A stretch of 64,000 nucleotides of DNA from Mycobacterium sp. (lineage in GTDB: Bacteria > Actinomycetota > Actinomycetes > Mycobacteriales > Mycobacteriaceae). Under the pieces are notes generated by a model that worked only from the letters and a program-made list of their open reading frames with translations, did not search any database and was not told the origin of the DNA. The DNA lies in assembly GCF_008709575.1 (NCBI RefSeq), contig NZ_VYIK01000002.1:26064-90063 (forward strand), given 5' to 3'. Below are positions 1-10,501 of this stretch, piece after piece. Position 1 is the first letter of the stretch; every line of letters begins with the position of its first letter. The position numbers were made by a program, and so were the translations under genes.

Positions 1-826
1 GGCCCAGCATGATCACCTGCTGCGGGCGCAGCAGCGGCAGCGCCAGCGGGTGCAGCGGGTTGGCCGCCGGCGGCGCGGTGGGCTCGGCGACCGTCGGCAG
101 CGCCGCCAGGTTGGGGTGGACGCCGGCGCCGTGGCCGGCGATGACGACGGTGTCGGCGCTCAGGTCGATCTCCAGCGGCTGGTCGAAGCTCACCGGCGGA
201 GCGAACGTCCAGGGCAGGCCGCCGGGGCGCCCCGGCGGCGTGGTGGCGCCGGAGCTGTCGGGGTCGGGCACCAGCGGTTCGCGCAGCGGGATGTCGAACT
301 GAACCGGCCCGGCGTTGGCGGTGCGGGCGCCGGTAGCGGCCGCCAGCACCCGGCAGGTGGCCGACCGCCAGGTTGCGTTGAGGGCGTCCATGCGCTCGGG
401 GGCGTCCTCGGCCAGCCCCAGGCTGATCGCGGCGCGGACCTGGGAGCCGAAGTAGCCCAGCTGCTCCATGGTCTGGTTGGCGCCGGTACCCAGCAGCTCG
501 TAGGGCCGGTTGGCCGACAGCACGATCAGCGGCACCCGGGCGTAGTTGGCCTCCACCACCGCCGGCCCCAGGTTGGCCACCGCGGTGCCCGACGTCATCG
601 CGACGCACACCGGTGCGCCGGCGCCGATCGCCAGCCCGATCGCCAGATAGCCGGCGGTGCGCTCGTCGATACGCACGTGCAGCCGCAGCCGGCCATCGCG
701 GTCGGCGTCGGCCAGCGCGAACGCCAGCGGCGCGTTGCGCGACCCCGGGCACAACACCACGTCGCGGACCCCGCCCCGGATCAACTCGTCGACCACGACC
801 CGGGCCTGTGCCGTGGAGGGATTCAC
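1..826 (-). CDS. menD: 2-succinyl-5-enolpyruvyl-6-hydroxy-3-cyclohexene-1-carboxylate synthase MenD, N-terminal part (runs off window start)
   Basis: Reverse strand reads [38 protein letters not shown]..., typical of MenD; GTG start at 826; open to the window edge; next to bpoC/menC-like genes. Confidence 0.9.
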   Translation of the reverse strand, partial: MNPSTAQARVVVDELIRGGVRDVVLCPGSRNAPLAFALADADRDGRLRLHVRIDERTAGYLAIGLAIGAGAPVCVAMTSGTAVANLGPAVVEANYARVPLIVLSANRPYELLGTGANQTMEQLGYFGSQVRAAISLGLAEDAPERMDALNATWRSATCRVLAAATGARTANAGPVQFDIPLREPLVPDPDSSGATTPPGRPGGLPWTFAPPVSFDQPLEIDLSADTVVIAGHGAGVHPNLAALPTVAEPTAPPAANPLHPLALPLLRPQQVIMLG

Positions 827-839
827 CCGTCCAGGCTAT

Positions 840-1628
840 CTATCCCCAGGTGTCGGCGAAAAACTGCAGCGCCGCGGCGTTGACGGCCGCCCCGCGCTCC
901 AGAAACCCCAGATGACCGGCATCGGCGATCTGCAGGTAGCGACCGTTGGGCAACGCTTCGGCAACCTCGCGGCACAGGTGCGGCGGGGTCAACACGTCGT
1001 CGGCGAAGCCGATCACCAGCACCGGTTGGCGGATGTTGCGGTACGCGGCCAGCCGGCTGGTGGCCGGCCCGACTTCGAGCTGGCAGCGCAAGCCCGGGGT
1101 GGGCTTGATCGGCCACGTGGTGAACATGGCGATCCAGTCGTCCACGATCTGGTCGTCGTTCAGCGTCTTGGGGGAGAAGTTTTCCAGCAGGCGCACCTTC
1201 GCTTCGTATTCGACCGGCAGCTCGACGCCGGCCGCGGCCAGCGCGGTCTCGGCGGTGTAGAAGAACGTGCGGGCGCGGTCCAGGCGCCCCCGGGTGGCCA
1301 TCAGCACCGCGGAGCTGACCAGATCGGGCCTGGCCAGCATGAGCTCCTGGGCGATGTAGGCACCCATCGACATGGCGACGATCCGCGCCGGCGCCGCCCC
1401 CAGGGTTTCGATCAGCGCCGCCGTGTCGGCAACCATGGTTTCGGTGGTGAAACCGTCGGCGTCCGCGGTGGCGCCGATCCCTCGGTTGTCGAACGTGATG
1501 GTCCGGTATCCGGCGGCCAGAAAGGCGGGCACCTGCTGCACATGCCAGCCGCGTCCGGCGCCACCCCGGCCCGCGATGAACACCACCGGCTCCCCGGTTC
1601 CCTGGTCCTCGTATGCAAGGTCGATCAC
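840..1628 (-). CDS. alpha/beta hydrolase (BpoC-like, Rv0554 position)
   Basis: VIDLAYEDQGTGEPVVFIAGRGGAGRGWHVQQ..., nucleophile region VAMSMGAYIAQE; between menD and menC as in M. tuberculosis. Confidence 0.85.
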   Translation of the reverse strand: MIDLAYEDQGTGEPVVFIAGRGGAGRGWHVQQVPAFLAAGYRTITFDNRGIGATADADGFTTETMVADTAALIETLGAAPARIVAMSMGAYIAQELMLARPDLVSSAVLMATRGRLDRARTFFYTAETALAAAGVELPVEYEAKVRLLENFSPKTLNDDQIVDDWIAMFTTWPIKPTPGLRCQLEVGPATSRLAAYRNIRQPVLVIGFADDVLTPPHLCREVAEALPNGRYLQIADAGHLGFLERGAAVNAAALQFFADTWG

Positions 1629-1710
1629 GCAATGAGAACCTACGCGACCCGCCGTCGGCCCCCGAGGTGAAGTCCGGCCCGGACTCACCCGGACGCGGCT
1701 GCGGCGCCGC

Positions 1711-3246
1711 TCAGGCCCCGAAGAAGTTGAACACGTCGAAGCCCAACCCGACCACATCGATGATCGGCTGCCCGGGGATCAGCGGCCCGTCGAGCAGGGC
1801 GTCCGGGCCGAGGTACTGGTTCAGACCGCCAATGAGGTTCGCCAGGTCGCTCCACCCGCTGAGCAGAACGGTGTCCAGGCCGTTGATCAGGTCGTAGCCG
1901 GTGACGAAGTACAACGTTTGGCTGATGTCGGTGACGGCGGTCTCGACGCCGGCCGGCAGCGTGGCGCTGTCGCCGGCGGCCACGTCCGCCCAGGGCGCGA
2001 CGAGGCTCTGAACAAGCGCGTTGTCCACCCCGGCGAGCATCTGCAGCGGGTCCATCTTCTCGACCAACCCGGCGATCCCGGCGCCGTCGACGCCGCCGGT
2101 CCACCCGGACCCCGCATACACCGTGCCGAGCGGGGTCTCCGCCCACGGGCCGCCCGCCCAGCCGATGGACGCCTCGTAGGGGCTGCCGCCGACCTCCGGG
2201 GAGATCGGGTGGTAACCGTCGACGTAGGGGTCGCCGGCGTTTCCGTAGCCCCAGTCGATGAGCAACCTCGCCCACGGCGAGAAGAAATCGCCGAAGAATT
2301 GCCCGGCGGTGGTGTCGCCGAGGTACATGAACTGCAGAATCGGCAGGTTCTCGGGGATGTCGTAGAAGGTCGTGTTGCCGATCGTGCCGATGTCGACGGC
2401 GGCTTTGACGGTTGCCAGATCAAGATACGGGTAGGTGGGGTGCACGGTGCCGATCCCGATCACCGCGTTGATGTCGCCGAGGATGTTGGTCGGATCCTGC
2501 GGGAAATCCGCCCAACCGTCGTATTCACCGGTGTAGACGGCGCTCGCGCCGAGGTCGTCGGTCGGGGTGGGGGCGATGCTCATCGGGATGTTCAGGAACG
2601 GGATGTGCTGCCCGGTGGGGGTCAGGCTGAACGCCTCGATGCCGTCGGGGAACTGGAAGCGGTCCAGCATTCCGCCGATCGGGTTGTTGGGGTCGCCGAT
2701 CAGCGTGTAGTGCAGCTCGGCCAGCTCGGAGGGTGAGGTCAGGCCGGTGCCCGTCGGGTTGTCGACGAGCCGGTCCAGCGCGATGGTGGTCAGGGTGGCG
2801 CTCTGCGAGTAGCCGAACACGGTGACGGGCTGACCGGCGTTCAGTTGCGCGAGCAGGCCGTCGAAGCTTTGGCCGACGGAGTTTACGATCGGCTGGTAGC
2901 CGGTCAGCAGGTTCGCGACTCCGGTGTCCAGCGACTGGCCGAAGGTCATGCTGCTCCACGACGGCGGGAACTGCGGAGGGCCGGGGAAGCACACCACCGG
3001 GCAGAACTCCTCGGGCGTGACGACACCGACGTAGTCGGAAGTTTCACCGCCGAGGTAGAGGGTTTGGACGCCGTCGATGTAGCTGAGGGTCGGGTAGGTG
3101 GGGTCGGGCAACGTCGTGCCGCCCATGATGTCCTCGACGGCGTCGGCCAGCGCGACGCCGCCAGGGAACGGTTCTCCGCGATGGCCCAGCGCCACGGTCG
3201 CGGCCAGCACGGCGACGCCCAGCGTGCACAGCTTCGGATTTCTCAC
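1711..3246 (-). CDS. secreted PE-PPE-domain serine esterase/hydrolase
   Basis: 511 aa; N-terminal signal-like segment; GYSQSATL (GxSxS) nucleophile motif; PE-PPE-domain-like C-terminus without a PE or PPE N-terminal domain. Confidence 0.75.
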   Translation of the reverse strand: MRNPKLCTLGVAVLAATVALGHRGEPFPGGVALADAVEDIMGGTTLPDPTYPTLSYIDGVQTLYLGGETSDYVGVVTPEEFCPVVCFPGPPQFPPSWSSMTFGQSLDTGVANLLTGYQPIVNSVGQSFDGLLAQLNAGQPVTVFGYSQSATLTTIALDRLVDNPTGTGLTSPSELAELHYTLIGDPNNPIGGMLDRFQFPDGIEAFSLTPTGQHIPFLNIPMSIAPTPTDDLGASAVYTGEYDGWADFPQDPTNILGDINAVIGIGTVHPTYPYLDLATVKAAVDIGTIGNTTFYDIPENLPILQFMYLGDTTAGQFFGDFFSPWARLLIDWGYGNAGDPYVDGYHPISPEVGGSPYEASIGWAGGPWAETPLGTVYAGSGWTGGVDGAGIAGLVEKMDPLQMLAGVDNALVQSLVAPWADVAAGDSATLPAGVETAVTDISQTLYFVTGYDLINGLDTVLLSGWSDLANLIGGLNQYLGPDALLDGPLIPGQPIIDVVGLGFDVFNFFGA

Positions 3247-3376
3247 CGGGACCTCCGCTCAGATCCGTGGACCGCGGACCCGACTCAGCGCCGGGAGGTA
3301 GTCTACGTCGTATCCGGTACCGGAGGTAATGGCTTTCGGGATTTCAGCGGGCCGCCTCTCCGGCGAGCCCGGGCGA

Positions 3377-4462
3377 TCACGGGCGCGGCTCCTTGCGGGC
3401 GATGTAGTACAGGTCACGCGGATCCTCCTCGATCTCGGCGACCCGCAGGTCGGTGAATCCGGCGTCGGCCAGCATCGCGGTGGCCAACTGCCGGCCCCAC
3501 GCCGTACCCAGCCCCGCGCCGTCGTAGGCCAGCGAGACCGTCATGCAGTGCATCGTGGAGATCGTGTAGAGGAACGGAGCGAACGGGACGCCGATGTTGT
3601 CCTCGAGACAACTGGACGCCTTGACGTCGGCCATCAAGAAGACACCGCCGGGCCGCAGCGCGCGGTAGATGTTGGCCAGCACCCGCGCGGGCTGGGCCTG
3701 GTCGTGGATCGCGTCGAACACCGTGACCACGTCGTAGGCGTCGACGATGTCGAGCGTGGCCAGATCGTGGCGCTCGAAATGCGCGTTCGTCAGGCCGAGC
3801 CGCCGGGCCTCTGCGACCGCGGCCGCCACCGCTTCCTCGGAGATGTCCACACCGGTGAACCGGCTCGCCGGGAATGCCTGCGCCATGACGTTGACGGCGT
3901 GCCCGCTGCCGCAGGCGAAGTCGGCCACCTCGGCGCCGGCACGCAACCGTTCCGGCAGCCCCTCGACCAACGGCAGGATCACGTCGACCAGCGCCGCGTC
4001 GAAGACCGCACCGCTTTCTTCGGCCATCATCGCGTGAAACCGGGGGTATTCGCTGTAAGGCAGGCCGCCGCCGTTGCGGAAGCAGCCGATGATCTTCTGC
4101 TCCACCTCGCCCATCATCGGGATCATCGTCGCCATTCGGGCCAGGTTCTTGGTGCCCGCGGACCGGGTCAGCACGGCGGCGCGGTGGCGCGGCAGAAAGT
4201 ACGTCTGCTCGGCGGGCCGGTACTCGACGATACCGCCCGCGGCCGCGCCGCCCAGCCATTCGCGCACGTAGCGCTCGTGCAGCCCGGCCGCCTCGGCGAT
4301 CTGGGCGCTGGTCGCCGGCGGCAAGCCGGCGAGGACGTCGAACAGGCCGGTCTGGTGGCCGATGCTGGCCAACAGCGCCAGGCAGGCCCCGTCGATCGCG
4401 CCGCCCATCCGCGCGACGAATTCCTCGGTGCTTTCGTCGGTGGGTACGGTCTGTGTCGTCAT
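3377..4462 (-). CDS. class I SAM-dependent methyltransferase with N-terminal winged-helix-like domain
   Basis: [23 protein letters not shown]-binding motif; N-terminal [24 protein letters not shown]-like segment. Confidence 0.85.
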   Translation of the reverse strand: MTTQTVPTDESTEEFVARMGGAIDGACLALLASIGHQTGLFDVLAGLPPATSAQIAEAAGLHERYVREWLGGAAAGGIVEYRPAEQTYFLPRHRAAVLTRSAGTKNLARMATMIPMMGEVEQKIIGCFRNGGGLPYSEYPRFHAMMAEESGAVFDAALVDVILPLVEGLPERLRAGAEVADFACGSGHAVNVMAQAFPASRFTGVDISEEAVAAAVAEARRLGLTNAHFERHDLATLDIVDAYDVVTVFDAIHDQAQPARVLANIYRALRPGGVFLMADVKASSCLEDNIGVPFAPFLYTISTMHCMTVSLAYDGAGLGTAWGRQLATAMLADAGFTDLRVAEIEEDPRDLYYIARKEPRP

Positions 4463-4487
4463 GTCGGTGACGCTACGCCAGATCGGC

Positions 4488-5486
4488 TCAGCGGGGCCGC
4501 GGGCCTGTCGGCTTCTGCCCCAGCACCCGGTGGCAGGCGCTGACCCGGTCGATCCACCAGCGCCGGCGCTCCGGCGGCGCGGCCAGCGCCTGCAACCGCG
4601 CCGGATCCGGCGTCACCACAGCGACCGGCAGGTCGCCGTCGACGGGGACGGCCGGTGGCGCGACGTCGTCGGCGAACAGCCCGCCGGTCGCCAGTCCGCA
4701 GGCGTGCCGCAGATCCGGTAGCGCGGCGGCCGCGCGCAACCCGGCGGCGATGCCCACCGCCGAATCCAGCGCGCTGGAGACCACGACCGGGATCCCGATC
4801 CGGGCGGCGACCTGCAGCAGCGCGGCGACGCCGCCGAGCGGCGCGACTTTGAGCACGGCGACGTCGGCGGCCCCGGCACGCGCGACGCGCAGCGGGTCGT
4901 CGGCCTTGCGGATGCTTTCGTCGGCGGCGACCGGGGTGTCGATGCGGCGGCGCAGCTCGGCGAGCTCGTCGACGGTGGCGCAGGGTTGCTCGATGTATTC
5001 CAGCGGCCCGGCCGCGCTCAGCGCGGCGACGGCCTGCTCGGCCTGGGTGACGGTCCAGCCGCCGTTGGCGTCGACCCGCACGGTCGGGATCTGCGCGCGG
5101 ACCGCCTCGACGCGGGCGACGTCGTCGGCCAGGGTCTGCCCCGGCTCGGCGACCTTGACCTTGGCGGTGCGCGCACCCGGAAAACGGGCCAGCACCTCGG
5201 GCACCTGAGCGGGCGCGACGGCGGGAACGGTGGCGTTGACCGGGATGCGGTCCCGGCGGGCCGGCGGCAGCGGCCGGTAGGCGGCTTCGAGGGCCGAGGC
5301 CAGCCACGCCGCGGCTTCGGCCGGGCCGTACTCGACGAACGCGCCGAACTCGCCCCACCCGGCGGGGCCGTCGATCAGCGCCAGCTCACGGCTGGTGATG
5401 CCGCGGAAGCGCACCCGCATCGGCAGCCGCACCACGTGCAGCCGGTCCAGCACGTCGTCGAGGCCGGGCAACGAAGGGGCAGTCAC
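4488..5486 (-). CDS. menC: o-succinylbenzoate synthase
   Basis: Enolase-superfamily pattern ([38 protein letters not shown]); GTG start at 5486. Confidence 0.9.
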   Translation of the reverse strand: MTAPSLPGLDDVLDRLHVVRLPMRVRFRGITSRELALIDGPAGWGEFGAFVEYGPAEAAAWLASALEAAYRPLPPARRDRIPVNATVPAVAPAQVPEVLARFPGARTAKVKVAEPGQTLADDVARVEAVRAQIPTVRVDANGGWTVTQAEQAVAALSAAGPLEYIEQPCATVDELAELRRRIDTPVAADESIRKADDPLRVARAGAADVAVLKVAPLGGVAALLQVAARIGIPVVVSSALDSAVGIAAGLRAAAALPDLRHACGLATGGLFADDVAPPAVPVDGDLPVAVVTPDPARLQALAAPPERRRWWIDRVSACHRVLGQKPTGPRPR

Positions 5487-7084
5487 GGGCGGTCGACTCG
5501 GCGGCCCGCCAGAAACGTCGCGCGGACCTGCAGGTCGGCGATCTGCTCGGGCGGCACGGTGCGCGGATCGGCCGAGAGCACCACTAGGTCGGCGTATTTC
5601 CCGATCTCCAGCGAGCCGATCACGTCGTCGGCGAACAGCTGCCAGGCGGCGTCCAGAGTCTGCGCCCGGATCGCCTGATCCACCGTCAACCGCTCCTCGG
5701 GCCCCAGCACCCGGCCGCTGGGCGCGGTGCGGGTGACCGCCACACTGATGTTGCGCAGCGGCTCTTCGGGGGTGACCGGCGGATCGTTGTGCAGCGAGAT
5801 GCGCATGCCGGCGGCGACCGCGGAGCCCGCCGGCATCCAGCGGGATCCGCGTTCCTCGCCGAACAGCCCGTCGACGAGCAGGTCGCCCCAGTAGTGGATC
5901 TGGTCGACGAAGATGCTGCAGGTGACGCCGAGACCGGCGGCGCGGCGCAGCTGGTCGGGCCGGATGGCGCCGACGTGTTCGAGCCGCAACCGGTGATCGG
6001 CGCGCGGGTGGCGGCGCAGCGCTTCCTCGTACACGTCGAGGATAGTGTCCACCCCGGCGTCGCCGTGTACGTGGCAGGCCAGCTGCCAGCCCAGCGGGAA
6101 ATAGGCGCCGACGATCTCGGCCAGCTGCTCGCGGGTGTAATTGGCGTGCCCGCAGGATCCCGCGGCGCCGATCGTGCGGGTCGCGGCGGTGTCCAGATAG
6201 GGGAACGACAGCGCGATGTTGCCGACCCACGGCGAGCCGTCCACCCAGATCTTGATGCCGAGCTGGCGCACCAGGTCGTCGCCCTCCCCCGGCGTCGCGG
6301 AGGTGCACAGCTGCGGGTTGGACACCTCGTAGGTCCGCAGCCGCACCGTCAGGCCGTCGCGGGAGCGGTCGAGAAGCGGCCGAAAGGCCGGGTCGAACGC
6401 CATCTCCGAGCAGGTGGTCAGCCCGGCGCGGTTGAGCCGGGCGCATTCCGCGTCCAGCAGCGTCGGATACCTGCCCGGGTCGAGGGCCGCCCCCAGCAGC
6501 GGGAACACCGCGGCGATCTCCTCGGCGGTGCCGTCGAGTTCGCCGTGGGCGCCGCGTCCGTACCGGGCACCCTGGGGGTCGGCGGTGTGGCGGCCCAGCC
6601 CGGCGCGCTCGGCTGCGACCGAATTGAAGTAGGCCCGGTGACCGGAGTTGTGCACGATCACCAGCGGGTCGTCCGGGGCGATGTCGTTCAGCCAGTCCAG
6701 CGTCGGCTGCGGGAGCCCCTGCTGCAGCAGCGGATCCCAGCCGTTCAGGTAGGCGCCGTCCGGTCCCCGCCGGGCGACCTCGCGGCGTACGGCTGCGACG
6801 ACGTCGTCAGCGTGGGGCACGGTCACCGGACGGATGTCCACGATCCGGTCCGACAACGCCAGCGCCTCCATCAACGGGTGACCATGCGCCTCAACGAATC
6901 CCGGCATGACGCAGCCGTCGCCAAGATCGACGGTCGCGGTCCGGTCGCCGACGTGGCCCGCGATCTCGGAGCGGGTGCCCACGGCGACAATGCGGCCGTC
7001 GGCTACCGCGAGCGCCTCGGCCGTGGGCCGGGTGGCATCGACGGTCAGCACCGTCCCGGTGATGACGAGATCTGCGGCAGCCAT
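5483..7084 (-). CDS. amidohydrolase family protein (YtcJ-like, Rv0552 position)
   Basis: MAAADLVITGTVLTVDATRPTAEALAVADGRIVAVG..., GFVEAHGHP metal motif; overlaps menC start by 4 nt. Confidence 0.85.
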   Translation of the reverse strand: MAAADLVITGTVLTVDATRPTAEALAVADGRIVAVGTRSEIAGHVGDRTATVDLGDGCVMPGFVEAHGHPLMEALALSDRIVDIRPVTVPHADDVVAAVRREVARRGPDGAYLNGWDPLLQQGLPQPTLDWLNDIAPDDPLVIVHNSGHRAYFNSVAAERAGLGRHTADPQGARYGRGAHGELDGTAEEIAAVFPLLGAALDPGRYPTLLDAECARLNRAGLTTCSEMAFDPAFRPLLDRSRDGLTVRLRTYEVSNPQLCTSATPGEGDDLVRQLGIKIWVDGSPWVGNIALSFPYLDTAATRTIGAAGSCGHANYTREQLAEIVGAYFPLGWQLACHVHGDAGVDTILDVYEEALRRHPRADHRLRLEHVGAIRPDQLRRAAGLGVTCSIFVDQIHYWGDLLVDGLFGEERGSRWMPAGSAVAAGMRISLHNDPPVTPEEPLRNISVAVTRTAPSGRVLGPEERLTVDQAIRAQTLDAAWQLFADDVIGSLEIGKYADLVVLSADPRTVPPEQIADLQVRATFLAGRRVDRP

Positions 7085-7137
7085 GAGCACGGATGGTAGT
7101 GATCCGCAGGACCGCCACGGGTCGGGCTGACTCGAAC

Positions 7138-7151
7138 TGCAACACGTTCTA
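7138..7151. promoter_or_regulatory. KstR-type operator TGCAACACGTTCTA
   Basis: Matches TNNAACNNGTTNNA at all fixed positions; lies in the divergent amidohydrolase/fadD8 intergenic region. Confidence 0.6.
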
Positions 7152-7162
7152 GTCTTAGCCCC

Positions 7163-8764
7163 ATGAGTGACGAGCTCCTGCGCAATCCCTCCCACAACGG
7201 GCACCTGCTGGTCGGCGCCCTCAAACGCCACCGCGACAAACCGGTGCTGCACCTCGGCGACACCACGCTGACCGGCGGGCAGCTGGCCGAGCGGATCAGC
7301 CAGTACATCCAGGCGTTCGAGGCGCTCGGAGCCGGCACCGGAGCGTCGGTCGGTCTGCTGTCGCTCAACCGGCCCGAGGTGCTGATGATCATCGGCGCCG
7401 GGCAGACCCGGGGCTACCGGCGCACCGCGCTGCATCCGCTGGGGTCGCTCGACGACCACGCCTACGTGCTCTCCGACGCGGGCATCAGCTCGCTGATCAT
7501 CGACCCCACCCCGATGTTCGTGGAACGCGCGCTGGCGCTGCTGGACCGGGTGGACGGACTCAAGCAGATCCTCACGATCGGGCCGGTGCCCGAGCCCCTG
7601 GCGCAGGTCGCCACCGACGTGTCGGCCGAGGCGGAGAAATACCCCCCGCAACCGCTGGTGGCCGCCGACCTTCCACCCGACCAGATCATCGGCCTGACCT
7701 ACACCGGCGGGACGACCGGCAAACCCAAAGGCGTGATGGGTACCGCGGCGTCGATCGCCACCATGACGATGATCCAGCTCGCGGAATGGGAGTGGCCGCA
7801 ACGGCCGAAGTTTTTGATGGTCACTCCGCTCTCGCACGCCGGAGCCGCCTACTTCCTGCCGACGCTGGTCAAGGGCGGCGAAATGCACGTGCTGCCCAGG
7901 TTCGACCCCGGCGAGATGTTGAAAACCATTGAGGAAAAACGGATTACCGCCACCTTCGTGGTGCCCTCGATGCTGTACGCCCTGTTGGACCACCCCGATT
8001 CGCACACCCGTGACCTGTCGTCGCTGGAGACCGTGTACTACGGCGCCTCGGCAATCAATCCGGTGCGCCTGGCCGAGGCGATCCGCCGGTTCGGGAAGAT
8101 CTTCGCCCAGAACTACGGGCAGTCCGAGGCGCCGATGGCCATCACCTACCTGGGCAAGGGCGACCACGACGAGAAGCGGCTCACCTCGTGCGGACGCCCG
8201 ACGCTGTTTTGCAGGACCGCGCTGCTCGACCTCGACGGGCAACCGGTCAAACAGGGTGAGGTCGGCGAAATCTGCGTCAGCGGGCCGCTTTTGGCCGGCG
8301 GTTACTGGAATCTGCCGGACGCGACGGCGCAGACCTTCAAAGACGGCTGGCTGCACACCGGCGACCTGGCCCGCGAGGACGAAGACGGCTTCTACTACAT
8401 CGTCGACCGGGTCAAAGACATGATCGTCACCGGCGGCTTCAACGTGTTCCCCCGCGAGGTCGAGGACGTCGTCGCCGAGCATCCGGCCGTGGCGCAGGTG
8501 TGCGTGGTCGGGGCGCCGGACGAGAAGTGGGGCGAAGCCGTCACCGCGGTGGTGGTGCTGCGCCCCGACGCGCCGCGCGACGAGGCCGCGATCGCCACGA
8601 TGACCGCCGAGATCCAGGCCGCGGTCAAAGACCGCAAGGGCTCGGTGCAGTCACCCAAGCGGGTCGTCGTCGTCGACTCGCTGCCGGTGACCGGGCTGGG
8701 CAAGCCGGACAAGAAGGCGGTGCGGGCACCCTTCTGGGAAGGCGCCGACCGCGCCGTCGGCTAG
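7163..8764 (+). CDS. fadD8: fatty-acid-CoA ligase (FadD8-type)
   Basis: AMP-binding motif YTGGTTGKPKGV, GWLHTGDLAREDEDGFYYIVDRVKDMIVTGGFN; synteny with Rv0551c. Confidence 0.85.
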   Translation: MSDELLRNPSHNGHLLVGALKRHRDKPVLHLGDTTLTGGQLAERISQYIQAFEALGAGTGASVGLLSLNRPEVLMIIGAGQTRGYRRTALHPLGSLDDHAYVLSDAGISSLIIDPTPMFVERALALLDRVDGLKQILTIGPVPEPLAQVATDVSAEAEKYPPQPLVAADLPPDQIIGLTYTGGTTGKPKGVMGTAASIATMTMIQLAEWEWPQRPKFLMVTPLSHAGAAYFLPTLVKGGEMHVLPRFDPGEMLKTIEEKRITATFVVPSMLYALLDHPDSHTRDLSSLETVYYGASAINPVRLAEAIRRFGKIFAQNYGQSEAPMAITYLGKGDHDEKRLTSCGRPTLFCRTALLDLDGQPVKQGEVGEICVSGPLLAGGYWNLPDATAQTFKDGWLHTGDLAREDEDGFYYIVDRVKDMIVTGGFNVFPREVEDVVAEHPAVAQVCVVGAPDEKWGEAVTAVVVLRPDAPRDEAAIATMTAEIQAAVKDRKGSVQSPKRVVVVDSLPVTGLGKPDKKAVRAPFWEGADRAVG

Positions 8765-9474
8765 GTGACTACCGCGCCGACCAGGTGGCCGATCAGGTAG
8801 GTGATCGCCAGGGCCAATCCTCCGCCGAGGAAATTGCGAAGCACCGCGCGGCTTTTCGGCGCCCCGCCCAAGCCGGCCGACACCATTCCGGTGATCACCA
8901 GGGCCAGCAGCACCCCCGCGACGGTGACGGGGATCCGCAGTGAGATCGGGGAAAGCGCGATCGCGATCAGCGGCAGCAGCGCGCCGACACTGAACGACAA
9001 AGCCGAGGACACCGCCGCCTGCCACGGGTTGGTCAGCTCCGAGACGTCGAATCCGAGCTCTACCTCGGCGTGCGCGGCTAACGGATCGTGATCGGTGAGT
9101 TCCTCGGCGACGGTGCGCGCGGTCGCTGCCGAGAGCCCTTTGGCCTCGTACAGCGCGGCGAGTTCGTCCAGTTCGGCAGCCGGGTCCTCATGCAGCTCCC
9201 GGCGCTCCTCGCGCAGCAGCGCCTGCTCGGTGTCGCGCTGGGCGCTCACCGATACGTATTCGCCCAACGCCATCGACACCGCTCCGGCGGTCAGCCCGGC
9301 GATTCCCGCGGTCACGATCGGGCCGCGTGCCACGGTCGCCGCGGCGACACCCACCACGATGCCCGCCACCGACACGATCCCGTCGTTGGCCCCCAGCACC
9401 CCGGCCCGCAGCCAATTGAGCCTGGCGGAAACCGAATATCCGTGCGGCTCAGCTTCATGCCTCTGGCTGGACAC
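8761..9474 (-). CDS. VIT1/CCC1 family membrane transporter
   Basis: LNWLRAGVLGANDGIVSVAGIVVGVAAA..., MALGEYVSVSAQRDTE; multiple TM segments. Confidence 0.85.
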   Translation of the reverse strand: MSSQRHEAEPHGYSVSARLNWLRAGVLGANDGIVSVAGIVVGVAAATVARGPIVTAGIAGLTAGAVSMALGEYVSVSAQRDTEQALLREERRELHEDPAAELDELAALYEAKGLSAATARTVAEELTDHDPLAAHAEVELGFDVSELTNPWQAAVSSALSFSVGALLPLIAIALSPISLRIPVTVAGVLLALVITGMVSAGLGGAPKSRAVLRNFLGGGLALAITYLIGHLVGAVVT

Positions 9475-9574
9475 GGTGCCACACACTAGACAACCGGCCC
9501 CGCGGCCGCCAGCCAACGTAGGCTTGCCAAAGTGCGCACCCGGATTGCGCAACGCGGCGGGTAATGTCCCGGGT

Positions 9575-10492
9575 ATGGCCGGCAGAGCCTTGCCCAACAA
9601 GCCCTTTGACGCCAGCCTGTGGCAGCCGGTGGACGGCTTCACCGGGCTGACCGACATCACCTACCACCGCCACGTCAGCGACGCGACGGTGCGGGTGGCG
9701 TTCAACCGGCCCGAGGTGCGCAACGCGTTCCGGCCGCACACCGTCGACGAGCTCTACCGCGTGTTGGACCACGCCCGGATGTCACCCGATGTCGGGGTGG
9801 TGCTGTTGACCGGCAACGGGCCGTCGCCCAAAGACGGCGGCTGGGCTTTTTGCTCGGGCGGCGACCAGCGCGTGCGCGGACGCAGCGGCTACCAGTACGC
9901 CTCCGGGGAGACCGCCGACACCGTCGATCCCGCCCGCGCCGGCCGGCTGCACATCCTCGAGGTGCAGCGGCTGATCCGGTTCATGCCCAAGGTGGTCATC
10001 TGCCTGGTCAACGGTTGGGCGGCCGGGGGCGGGCACAGCCTGCACGTGGTGTGCGACCTCACCCTGGCCAGCCGCCAGCACGCCCGGTTCAAGCAGACCG
10101 ACGCCGACGTCGGCAGCTTCGACGGCGGCTACGGCAGCGCGTACCTGGCCCGCCAGGTCGGCCAGAAGTTCGCCCGCGAGATCTTCTTCCTGGGCCGGGC
10201 CTACACCGCCGAGCAGATGCACGCGATGGGCGCGGTGAACGCCGTCGTCGACCACGCCGAGCTGGAAGCGGCGGGTGTGCAGTGGGCGGCCGAGATCAAC
10301 GCGAAATCACCGCAGGCCCAACGGATGCTCAAGTATGCGTTCAACCTGCTCGACGACGGCCTGGTGGGCCAGCAGCTGTTCGCCGGGGAGGCCACCCGGC
10401 TGGCGTACATGACCGACGAGGCCGTTGAGGGCCGTGACGCGTTCCTGCAGAAGCGCCCACCCGATTGGACCCGGTTCCCGCGCTACTTCTGA
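9575..10492 (+). CDS. menB: 1,4-dihydroxy-2-naphthoyl-CoA synthase
   Basis: Crotonase fold; GWAFCSGGDQRVRGRSGYQY, GWAAGGGHSLHVVCDLTLAS, FKQTDADVGSFDGGYGS. Confidence 0.95.
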   Translation: MAGRALPNKPFDASLWQPVDGFTGLTDITYHRHVSDATVRVAFNRPEVRNAFRPHTVDELYRVLDHARMSPDVGVVLLTGNGPSPKDGGWAFCSGGDQRVRGRSGYQYASGETADTVDPARAGRLHILEVQRLIRFMPKVVICLVNGWAAGGGHSLHVVCDLTLASRQHARFKQTDADVGSFDGGYGSAYLARQVGQKFAREIFFLGRAYTAEQMHAMGAVNAVVDHAELEAAGVQWAAEINAKSPQAQRMLKYAFNLLDDGLVGQQLFAGEATRLAYMTDEAVEGRDAFLQKRPPDWTRFPRYF

Positions 10493-10501
10493 GATCGCGG
10501 A

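Noticed and set aside
3329-4543. 404-aa plus-strand ORF antisense to the methyltransferase
   Set aside because: Shadow ORF; the minus-strand methyltransferase has clear SAM-binding motifs
5483-8482. 999-aa minus-strand ORF
   Set aside because: Only the C-terminal 533 residues (from 7084) are the amidohydrolase; the N-terminal part is antisense to fadD8
9513-9531. IdeR iron box upstream of the VIT transporter (CCAACGTAGGCTTGCCAAA)
   Set aside because: Only about 11 of 19 positions match TTAGGTTAGGCTAACCTAA, too weak to claim
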